Assembly: GCA_017991275.1 (NCBI GenBank)
Contig: JAGNMH010000413.1
Location: 1 to 5,594, forward strand
DNA length: 5,594 nucleotides
Direction of reading: 5' to 3'
Origin: Acidobacteriota bacterium
Lineage (GTDB): Bacteria; Acidobacteriota; Blastocatellia; RBC074
In this document: positions 1-5,594 of the stretch, piece by piece
Position numbering within the stretch: the stretch's first letter is position 1
Layout: each line of letters opens with the position of its first letter
Notes under the pieces: generated by a model
Databases searched by the model: none
What the model was told of the DNA's origin: nothing
Seen by the model: only the letters and a program-made list of their open reading frames with translations
Position numbers and translations under genes: made by a program

Positions 1-1191
1 GTTATGCGCGGACTGAATCAGCTGGGCGGTCATCTGTACCTGGAATCTTTGCAAATGACCAGGCTGGCGCGCGAAGTGGTGACATTGATGTTGGGCAAAT
101 ACCCTCATCCTTCGGCTGTGGTTCCCGGTGGGATTGGCGTAGAAGCGAACAAAGAATCATTTAACCAGGTTCTGGGGCGCATCAACACGTTGATGGATTA
201 CGCCAAAAAAGTCGCCGCCATCTGGGATGACCTTGTTGATTTCTTTTACGACGCGGAACCTCGATATCGCCGAGTCGGTGAATTGCCCGGCAATTTGTTT
301 TCGGTAGGTTTGTGGGATGATCCTGAAACTTACGATGCCAATTACATCAACTGTAACAGTTGGGGAGAGCGCCGACTGTCTGTGCCGGGGGTAATGGTAA
401 ACGGAGAATTACGGACTTCGCGGTTGAGCGACATCAACATCGGCATAGAAGAATTCGTTGACCATTCGTTTTATCAAAGCTGGCCGGAAGGCGGTGAACG
501 TGGTTTTCAGACTGACCCTATGAGCGGGCCTTTGTCGCCGAATCATCCCTGGAACAAGCAGACCATTCCCGCGCCCGCCGAGCGCAGTTGGAGAGATCGT
601 TATTCTTGGGCGACGGCTCCGCGCTGGGATCGTGAGCCTATGGAAACCGGTGCGCTGGCCAGAATGTGGATCAATACCGTCAGTGGAAATCAAAACTGTG
701 AGTTTATTACCAGCGGGCGCCGTTCGATGGAAATTTCTTTGCCGAAAGGGCAGCAACCGGCAATGAATGTCCGCTGGCTGATTCCCGAAAGGCCGAACAC
801 GCTGGAACGGATCCGAGCAAGAGCTTACCAGGTGGCTTATGCAGGCATTGTTGCTTATGCCAACCTTTTGCAAGGGTTTGAGTATATTCGACGTGGAGAA
901 ACCAGCATGTCTCGCCGGTTTCGCGTTCCTGAAAAGGTCGCCATTGGCGTAGGCTTCTGGGAATGCGGGCGCGGTGCAGTAACTCACCACCTGTCAATTG
1001 CCGAGCGGCGATTGGCAAATTACCAGATCATTACCCCGTCTGAGTGGATGGGGTCTCCGCGCGATGCCGTAGGCATTCCGGGAATTTACGAAGCGGCAAT
1101 TATGAACACGCCTTTGCTGGAAGAATGCTTGCGTTCGGAAGACCTGACCGGCGTGGATATTTTGCGGACTGTTCGCAGCTTTGATCCTTAA
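1..1191 (+). CDS. Cysteine-depleted [NiFe]-hydrogenase large-subunit homologue, paralogue A (5' partial)
   Basis: The reading frame is open at base 1, and the aligned paralogue has about 205 residues before this point, so the true start and the N-terminal metal motif lie upstream; the ATG at base 4 is internal. Visible family landmarks are KYPHP (97-111), PGGIG, PGVMVNGELRT, HPWNKQTIP, APRWDREPMETGALAR (616-663), LERIRARAY, NYQIITP and SPRD. These fit the large subunit of a membrane-associated uptake hydrogenase, and from memory are closest to high-affinity group 1h. The protein ends V-R-S-F-D-P-stop, exactly where active enzymes continue with CxxCxxH and a peptide removed by the maturation protease. 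The C-terminal Ni/Fe cysteine ligands are therefore absent, and normal catalysis looks impossible whatever the N-terminus contains. The active-site canopy arginine appears retained (CGR-G, codon 970-972). No CxxC pair occurs in the visible part. The next gene is a paralogue 84 bp downstream, probably co-transcribed. Homology is very sure; function is unknown. Confidence 0.9.
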   Translation, partial: VMRGLNQLGGHLYLESLQMTRLAREVVTLMLGKYPHPSAVVPGGIGVEANKESFNQVLGRINTLMDYAKKVAAIWDDLVDFFYDAEPRYRRVGELPGNLFSVGLWDDPETYDANYINCNSWGERRLSVPGVMVNGELRTSRLSDINIGIEEFVDHSFYQSWPEGGERGFQTDPMSGPLSPNHPWNKQTIPAPAERSWRDRYSWATAPRWDREPMETGALARMWINTVSGNQNCEFITSGRRSMEISLPKGQQPAMNVRWLIPERPNTLERIRARAYQVAYAGIVAYANLLQGFEYIRRGETSMSRRFRVPEKVAIGVGFWECGRGAVTHHLSIAERRLANYQIITPSEWMGSPRDAVGIPGIYEAAIMNTPLLEECLRSEDLTGVDILRTVRSFDP

Positions 1192-1264
1192 TCGGTCGTT
1201 GGTTGTTGTTGGTCGGTGGTTGGAAACAATCGCCGACTACCGACTACCGACTACCGACTACCGA
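1192..1264 (+). repeat. Long imperfect inverted repeat / predicted mRNA hairpin between the paralogues
   Basis: The left arm 1192-1223 and right arm 1233-1264 are reverse-complementary over 32 positions around a 9-nt loop (1224-1232). As + strand RNA, I count 24 Watson-Crick pairs, 5 G-U wobbles and 3 mismatches (1209/1247, 1204/1252, 1197/1259). It begins at the base after the paralogue A stop codon and ends 11 nt before the ATG of paralogue B. The right arm consists of exact heptamers, and the left arm of degraded heptamers in reverse orientation. There is no T-tract after it (an A-run follows), so it is not a standard intrinsic terminator on the + strand. It could stabilise or process the transcript, or tune translation of paralogue B; it could equally be a dispersed repeat with no local role. 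Confidence 0.8.
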
Positions 1265-1271
1265 CTACCGA
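1234..1271 (+). repeat. Heptamer tandem repeat (CGACTAC)x5.4
   Basis: Five exact copies of CGACTAC run from 1234 to 1268, followed by a partial CGA to 1271. Exact identity between copies suggests recent expansion or active homogenisation. The array forms the right arm of the hairpin described above. It is open in the frame of paralogue B, so a start at GTG 1216 would translate it as a repeating R-L-P-T-T-D-Y peptide; that is probably an artefact. It resembles the short tandemly repeated heptamers known from some cyanobacteria and other bacteria, but I cannot assign a named family. Confidence 0.95.
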
Positions 1272-1275
1272 AAAA

Positions 1276-3081
1276 ATGGTTTTCAACAATCTGCCAATTG
1301 AATTCGACAAAGCCGGGCAGGCGCGAATGCGCGTTGTCGGGGTAACCGATCCTTTTGGGTTGAAGACCGTGGCGCGTCCGCAAGCGTCAGACGAACGCGA
1401 ACAATTTTTGCAACGGGCTGCCAGTAATCCTCATGTTTACAGTCTTGAGATTGATCCTTTGACACGGGCGTCGGAGCGATTGGGACTGAAGGCTTTGATT
1501 GATTTCGACCAGCGTAAAGTGATTGACGCGCGAGTCGAAAACACTGGCTATCGTGGTTACGAGTTGTTGTTGAAAAACCGTGTGCCCAGTGATGCCGTGG
1601 CAATCGCCAGCAGAGTCAGTGGCCAAGGAAGCGGAGCGAATTCAATTGCCGCAGCACAGGCTTTGGAAATGGCTTTTGGCATTACGCCTCCGCCGCTGGC
1701 GACGATAGTCCGCGGACTTGGAGCCGCAGCGGAATTGCTGGCTTCGCACGTTCGACATCTGTTTATGGTCGCTGGGCCGGATTATTCCCAGGCGATAGTT
1801 GCCAAAACCAATCGGTCTTTGTGGGTTGCGGCGCAGAATGCCAAAGCAGCGGGCAGCGCTTTTCATGGCTATCACACGATCGGTGAAATCATGACTGAAC
1901 TTAACGCGTTCAGTGGCCATCTGTATCGTGAGGCGTTGCATCTGACGCGCACCGCCGCCGAAGTCGCTGCCCTGGTTTTCGGCAAATATCCTCATCCGTC
2001 GTCCATCTTTCCGGGTGGAGTTGGAATTGAGGCGAATCGTTCGACGTTTCAAAATGTGCTGGGGCGCATCAATCAACTGGTTGATTACTCCAAAAAGATC
2101 GTCGCCATTTGGGACGACCTGGTCGAGTTTTTTTATGCTGCCGACGCGCGTTATCAGCAAGTGGGAGAGACACAATCAAATTTTATCAGTAGTGGGTTGT
2201 GGGACGATCCGAACGGTTACGAGGCGCAATTCGACAAGTGCAACGGCTGGGGCGAGCGTCGAATTGCCACGCCTGGAGTGATCGTCAAAGGTAAATTGCG
2301 GACTAACAGGTTGACGGAAATCAGTGCCGGTGTTGAAGAGTTCGCCGATCATTCATTCTATTCGGCCTGGAGCGGGCATCCCTTGAAAACCGATCCTTTG
2401 GGAATGCCGTTATCGCCGCTGCATCCCTGGAACAAATTGACGATTCCGGTTCCTGCGGCCAGCGACTGGCAGAAGGCTTATACCTGGAACACTGCGCCGC
2501 GTTGGGATCGTGAGCCAATGGAATCAGGCGCGCTGGCCAGGCAGTGGATCACCGCTGTCAGCGGGAAATTGAAAAACGAGTTTATTCATACAATTGGCTC
2601 TGCCAACAAAGGCGCGGGGCTGGAAATTGACATGCCTAAATTCCAGGTTCAGGCCACGCGAATGATTTGGCAGGTTCCCGACCGTGCCAACGCGCTGGAA
2701 CGAAATCGCGCGCGGGCTTATCACGTCGGTTATTGCAGTGTCGCAGCGTTGACTTACCTGCTGAAAGCTTTTGATGCTTTGCAGCGCGGCGAAACCGCCA
2801 TGTCCACGCGGTTTCGTGTTCCGCAGGAAGCTCTGGGTGCAAGCTTTTGGGAAGACGGGCAGGGCAGCTTGATGCATTACGTGATGATCGCCAACAGCCA
2901 GATAGCCAACTATCAGATCATTACTGCGTCTGGCTGGATGGGATCGCCGCAGGATGCTTTTGGCGTTCCAGGCCCATATGAAAAAGCCATGCTCTCGACG
3001 CCGCTGATAGAAGATTTTGAACAACCCGAAGATTGCACTGGCATTGATTTGTTAAGAGCTGTACGAAGTTTTGACCCTTAA
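1276..3081 (+). CDS. Cysteine-less [NiFe]-hydrogenase large-subunit pseudoenzyme, paralogue B (601 aa)
   Basis: This is a full-length homologue of the hydrogenase large subunit, whose active members hold a Ni-Fe(CN)2CO centre on four cysteines and oxidise H2 with an FeS small subunit. Landmarks are IDPLTR (59-64), LGLKALIDF (69-77), KYPHP (237-241), PGGVG (246-250), PGVIVKGKLRT (333-343), TDPLG...HPWN (372-386), APRWDREPMESGALAR (407-422), LERNRARAY (474-482), NYQIIT (545-550) and VRSFDP at the C-terminus. Long-range similarity is strongest, from memory, to group 1h. The CxxC of the first metal motif reads S115-G-Q-G118, the following His is gone, and the chain stops at P601 before the second CxxC and protease tail. 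The only cysteines (322, 487, 587) are not at ligand positions. The canopy Arg appears replaced by Q529. No signal peptide or membrane helix is seen. Residues 1-57 extend beyond the usual short N-terminus. ATG 1276 is chosen because GTG 1216 would translate the heptamer repeat; neither has a Shine-Dalgarno sequence. The likely role is structural, assembly or regulatory. Confidence 0.93.
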   Translation: MVFNNLPIEFDKAGQARMRVVGVTDPFGLKTVARPQASDEREQFLQRAASNPHVYSLEIDPLTRASERLGLKALIDFDQRKVIDARVENTGYRGYELLLKNRVPSDAVAIASRVSGQGSGANSIAAAQALEMAFGITPPPLATIVRGLGAAAELLASHVRHLFMVAGPDYSQAIVAKTNRSLWVAAQNAKAAGSAFHGYHTIGEIMTELNAFSGHLYREALHLTRTAAEVAALVFGKYPHPSSIFPGGVGIEANRSTFQNVLGRINQLVDYSKKIVAIWDDLVEFFYAADARYQQVGETQSNFISSGLWDDPNGYEAQFDKCNGWGERRIATPGVIVKGKLRTNRLTEISAGVEEFADHSFYSAWSGHPLKTDPLGMPLSPLHPWNKLTIPVPAASDWQKAYTWNTAPRWDREPMESGALARQWITAVSGKLKNEFIHTIGSANKGAGLEIDMPKFQVQATRMIWQVPDRANALERNRARAYHVGYCSVAALTYLLKAFDALQRGETAMSTRFRVPQEALGASFWEDGQGSLMHYVMIANSQIANYQIITASGWMGSPQDAFGVPGPYEKAMLSTPLIEDFEQPEDCTGIDLLRAVRSFDP

Positions 3082-3091
3082 AAGGAATTCG

Positions 3092-3115
3092 GAATGATGA
3101 AGGCCGAATGATGAA
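3092..3115 (+). repeat. Direct repeat of GAATGATGAA, 14-nt period
   Basis: The 10-mer GAATGATGAA occurs at 3092-3101 and 3106-3115. The stretch from about 3086 to 3120 also divides into heptamers, with AATGATG at 3093-3099 and 3107-3113. It lies just after the paralogue B stop codon. I see no gene here; it looks like part of the same class of short-period intergenic repeats found elsewhere in the window. Confidence 0.7.
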
Positions 3116-3145
3116 ACTCGTCACCGATTTGGCAGGTGATGGCTA

Positions 3146-3177
3146 ATTCAGCATTTAGCATTCAGAGTTCAGCGTTC
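3146..3177 (+). repeat. Degenerate heptamer array (ATTCAGC-like)
   Basis: Consecutive heptamers read ATTCAGC, ATTTAGC, ATTCAGA, GTTCAGC, then a decayed fifth copy starting GTTC. The unit differs from the CGACTAC heptamer upstream but the period is the same. It fills much of the 120-bp spacer between paralogue B and the kinase. No promoter boxes or terminator could be identified with confidence in this spacer. Confidence 0.7.
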
Positions 3178-3190
3178 CCATGATCCCCGT

Positions 3191-3196
3191 AGGAGG
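3191..3196 (+). promoter_or_regulatory. Shine-Dalgarno sequence of the kinase gene
   Basis: A perfect AGGAGG lies 5 nt before the ATG at 3202, fixing the kinase start. It contrasts with paralogue B, which has no recognisable ribosome binding site. The kinase can therefore be translated independently of the hydrogenase homologues even if it shares their transcript. Confidence 0.9.
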
Positions 3197-3201
3197 TTTG
3201 A

Positions 3202-5594
3202 ATGCGACTCCCATCCTGGAAGTTTAGAAACGAAGAACAAGACCGCGAAGAAAATTCACGCCGTTTGCACGAAGCCGCGTGGCCGGACATGTTCGCCAAC
3301 CTGCAAAGCGCTTATGCCGAATTGACCAACGCCCAATTCGAGCTGGAAAGGCGGACGGCGGAAATTTCCGAAACTCGCGACCTGTTCCAACAGGTGATCT
3401 CTTCAATGTCAGAAGCTCTCTTCCTGACTGACCGCTCCGGTCGGGTTATACGTGCCAATCCGGCGGCAGCCGCGCTGCTGGAATGTGTTGAGACTTCAAT
3501 TCTTGGCCGCCCGCTGACTGCCGTTTGCGGTTCGGATGACATTCCGGCCACTCCATGGAAGTTGATGGAGATTGCGCCGACTGGTCGCATCACAAACCTC
3601 GATGCCGATTTGCATACAATTGGCGGCAGTAACATTCCAGTCAGCTTTTCGCTTGGCTTGATGCATGACAAACAGAACAAGATTACAGGTGTGCTGGCCG
3701 TCGCCCGTGATATGCGCGAACAGCGCAGCCTGATCAACAGTCTGGTTGTCGCCCGAACCCGCTTTCAGGAATTGTTGGAATTCGCCCCAGACGCAATCGT
3801 GCTGGCCAATCAGGATGGCGAGATCGTTTTGGTCAATACGCAAACCGAGCGGCTGTTCGGTTACAAGCGCGATGAGTTGCTGGGCAAGAGCGTAGAAGTT
3901 CTGGTTCCGGAACGTTTGCGCGGGCAAACGCCGGAACCGCCTGTTGCCAAGGATGACGCGCTGCTTGATCTGGATGAAGCCTTGCTGACCGGCAATCTTT
4001 CGGGCGCAGCCGAACAAGTTGAGTTTTATCTGCTTGACCGCGACGGGCGAGAATTTCCGGCTGAAATTACCCGCCGCCAGATTGAAACCGAAGACGGTTT
4101 GCTGGTTATGAGCCTGATCCGCGACATTACAGAGCGCAAACGTGCCGAAAGCGCTCGTCACGCCGCCGAAAACCGCTATCAGGAGTTATTCGATAACGCC
4201 AACGACATAGTTTACATCCACGATCTGGAAGGTAATTTCAAAGCTCTAAACAAGACTGCAGAAAAACTGACCGGTTACACACTGGCCGAAGCTTTGCAGA
4301 TGAACATCGGACAGGCGGTTCCTCCGGAATTTTTGCCGCTGGCTCAGCAACGGATCATGGATCATCTGATGGGACAAGCTGATGTGCCGCCGTTTGAGCT
4401 TGAACTTATCTGCAAAGATGGTCGTCATTTACCAATCGAAGTCAGCACCAGGCTGATGATGGAAAATGGCCAGCCGGTCGCCGTTCAGGGGATTGCCCGC
4501 GATATAGCAGAGCGAAGACGTGTTGAAGCCGCTCACATTGCAGCCGAGGCCCGCTATCACGCGCTGTTCGACAACGCCAACGACCTGATTTACACGCACG
4601 ATCTGCAAGGCAATTTTCTGTCTGTCAATCAGATGTCCGAACGCATCACCGGTTACGAACATGAAGAAGCGATGAAAATGAACATTGCTCAGATTGTCGC
4701 GCCGGAATATCTGCCGGTGGTGATGGATCGGGTCATGCGCCAGGTGCAGGGCGAAGAATTCAAGACCCCGCTGGAATTGGAAATTGTCTGTAAAAACCAG
4801 AGCCGTATGGCACTGGAAATCAACACGATGGTGTTGACCGAAGGCGGAATGCCAATTGGCATGCAGGGTATTGCCCGCGACATCACCGAGCGCAAACAAG
4901 CGGAACTGACTCAAGTCAGGTTGAATCGCCAGGCTGCATTGCGCGCCGATGTTGGCGCTGCACTGACGGATGAAACTCACACATTGCCGCAAATGTTGCA
5001 GCAATGTTCCGAAGCTATTGTCGAACATTTGGACGCCGCCTCTGCGCGAATCTGGCTGCTTAACAACGCCGAAGATGTTCTGGAGCTGCAGGCCAGCGCC
5101 GGAATACAGGAAAATTCCAGCAATGCTTATGGCCGTGTTGAAGTCGGCAAATTTGAAATCGGCAAAATTGCAGAAGAAAAAGCTCCTCACCTGACCAACG
5201 ACGTGCTGAACGATCCTCGCGTCGGCGACAAAGAGTGGGCGGCGCGCGAAGGCATGGCCGCATTTGCCGGTTATCCATTGATGGTCGGTGACAGGCTGGT
5301 TGGAGTGATGGCGATGTTTTCTCGCCAAAAACTTGAAGCCGACACGTTGAACGCTCTGGCTTCGGTGGCCGACACACTGGTTCACGGCATTGAGCGCAAA
5401 CGCATTGAAGACGATCGTTTGACCCTGCTGGCGCGCGAGCAGGAAGCCCGTTTGGCAGCGGAAGTTGCCAGTCGGCTGAAAGACGACTTTTTGGCAATGA
5501 TCTCGCACGAACTACGCGCCCCGCTGACTGCAATCCTGGGCTGGGCGCAGATGCTGCGCTCAGGTTCGCTTGATCGCACATCCGCCGAACGCGC
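3202..5594 (+). CDS. Multi-PAS/GAF sensor histidine kinase (3' partial)
   Basis: The frame is open from ATG 3202 to the window end (797 codons). Order of parts: a charged, probably coiled-coil N-terminus (about 10-62); PAS1 (about 63-175, LFLTDRSGRVIRAN); PAS2 (about 186-312, IVLANQDGEIVLVN, FGYKRDELLGKS); PAS3 (about 325-437) and PAS4 (about 451-564), which are close tandem copies (both contain LFDNAND and HDL.GNF); GAF (about 580-732); and a HisKA dimerisation region from about 755 with H-box SHELRAPLTAILGW, phosphoacceptor His769 (5506-5508). The PAS domains end in RD(I/M) linkers such as RDITERK. The HATPase domain, and any receiver domain, lie beyond the window. No signal peptide or membrane helix is visible, so it is probably cytosolic. 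It would autophosphorylate on His in response to an unknown signal and pass phosphate to a response regulator outside the window. PAS2 lacks a histidine in its FG-helix region, arguing against FixL-type heme. Its 120-bp distance from paralogue B leaves operon membership open. Confidence 0.95.
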   Translation, partial: MRLPSWKFRNEEQDREENSRRLHEAAWPDMFANLQSAYAELTNAQFELERRTAEISETRDLFQQVISSMSEALFLTDRSGRVIRANPAAAALLECVETSILGRPLTAVCGSDDIPATPWKLMEIAPTGRITNLDADLHTIGGSNIPVSFSLGLMHDKQNKITGVLAVARDMREQRSLINSLVVARTRFQELLEFAPDAIVLANQDGEIVLVNTQTERLFGYKRDELLGKSVEVLVPERLRGQTPEPPVAKDDALLDLDEALLTGNLSGAAEQVEFYLLDRDGREFPAEITRRQIETEDGLLVMSLIRDITERKRAESARHAAENRYQELFDNANDIVYIHDLEGNFKALNKTAEKLTGYTLAEALQMNIGQAVPPEFLPLAQQRIMDHLMGQADVPPFELELICKDGRHLPIEVSTRLMMENGQPVAVQGIARDIAERRRVEAAHIAAEARYHALFDNANDLIYTHDLQGNFLSVNQMSERITGYEHEEAMKMNIAQIVAPEYLPVVMDRVMRQVQGEEFKTPLELEIVCKNQSRMALEINTMVLTEGGMPIGMQGIARDITERKQAELTQVRLNRQAALRADVGAALTDETHTLPQMLQQCSEAIVEHLDAASARIWLLNNAEDVLELQASAGIQENSSNAYGRVEVGKFEIGKIAEEKAPHLTNDVLNDPRVGDKEWAAREGMAAFAGYPLMVGDRLVGVMAMFSRQKLEADTLNALASVADTLVHGIERKRIEDDRLTLLAREQEARLAAEVASRLKDDFLAMISHELRAPLTAILGWAQMLRSGSLDRTSAER

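Noticed and set aside
1192..1271. CRISPR array
   Set aside because: The units are 7 nt with no spacers; this is a simple tandem and inverted repeat.
1216..1275. GTG 1216 as the start of paralogue B
   Set aside because: It would encode the heptamer array as a repeat peptide and begins inside the hairpin arm without a ribosome binding site; ATG 1276 is more plausible.
409..2175. Several - strand open frames of 80-190 codons opposite the hydrogenase homologues
   Set aside because: All overlap strongly conserved + strand coding sequence and show only low-complexity, Arg/His/Pro-rich translations typical of antisense shadows.
1276..3081. Complex I 49-kDa subunit (NuoD), which also lacks the Ni ligands
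   Set aside because: The length, HPWN...TIP, APRWDREPM, NYQIIT...SPxD and terminal RSFDP segments are those of group 1 hydrogenase large subunits, not NuoD.
3070..3120. Loss of the C-terminal CxxC of paralogue B by a simple nonsense or frameshift mutation
   Set aside because: The sequence after the stop shows no remnant of CxxCxxH in the same frame, and paralogue A ends at the same residue, so the truncation is old rather than a fresh mutation or sequencing error.
3118..3142. Intrinsic terminator between paralogue B and the kinase
   Set aside because: A short stem (TCACC/GGTGA with weak wobble extension and a 9-nt loop) exists, but no T-tract follows, so termination cannot be supported.
3496..4161. 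221-codon open frame on the - strand
   Set aside because: Antisense to PAS1-PAS2 of the kinase, with no family signature and no supported start; a shadow frame.
4429..5508. 359-codon open frame on the - strand opposite the kinase
   Set aside because: It lies wholly antisense to the well-supported PAS/GAF/HisKA coding sequence, and its translation shows no recognisable domain; it is a shadow of codon composition.

Overview
The window holds three genes on the + strand. Two tandem genes (1-1191, cut at the window start, and 1276-3081, complete) encode homologues of the large subunit of [NiFe]-hydrogenase. The third (3202 to the window end, cut) encodes a multi-PAS/GAF sensor histidine kinase. 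No convincing gene lies on the - strand. The organism is a bacterium of medium GC (slightly above 50% by eye). The hydrogenase homologues most resemble, from memory of the family, the high-affinity 'actinobacterial-type' group 1h large subunits, which occur in Actinomycetota, Acidobacteriota, Chloroflexota and others. Together with the heptamer-rich intergenic DNA and the soluble multi-PAS kinase, this suggests an Acidobacteriota (Blastocatellia-like) source, but that is only an inference.

The main point is that the hydrogenase homologues are pseudoenzymes. In the complete gene the N-terminal nickel-ligand motif, normally RxCGxC, reads R-V-S-G-Q-G, so both cysteines are gone. The C-terminal motif, normally SFDPCxxCxxH plus a cleavable tail, ends exactly at SFDP followed by a stop codon. 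The upstream paralogue ends at the same residue (its N-terminal motif lies outside the window). The rest of the fold is full length and well conserved, and the two paralogues are about 63% identical over a 79-residue stretch aligned by hand. They therefore look like maintained proteins that cannot bind the Ni-Fe centre in the usual way, not decaying genes.

Between the paralogues (1192-1275), an exact heptamer tandem array faces a degenerate reverse-complement array. They can fold into a 32-position RNA hairpin that starts right after the stop codon and ends 11 nt before the next ATG. The second spacer (3082-3201) also holds period-7 and period-14 repeats, followed by a textbook Shine-Dalgarno sequence for the kinase.

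How the genes work together is not proven. A heterodimer of the paralogues, a structural role beside a genuine group 1h hydrogenase, or a signalling partnership with the kinase (loosely recalling H2-sensing hydrogenases paired with PAS kinases) are all possible. All need the flanking sequence to judge.
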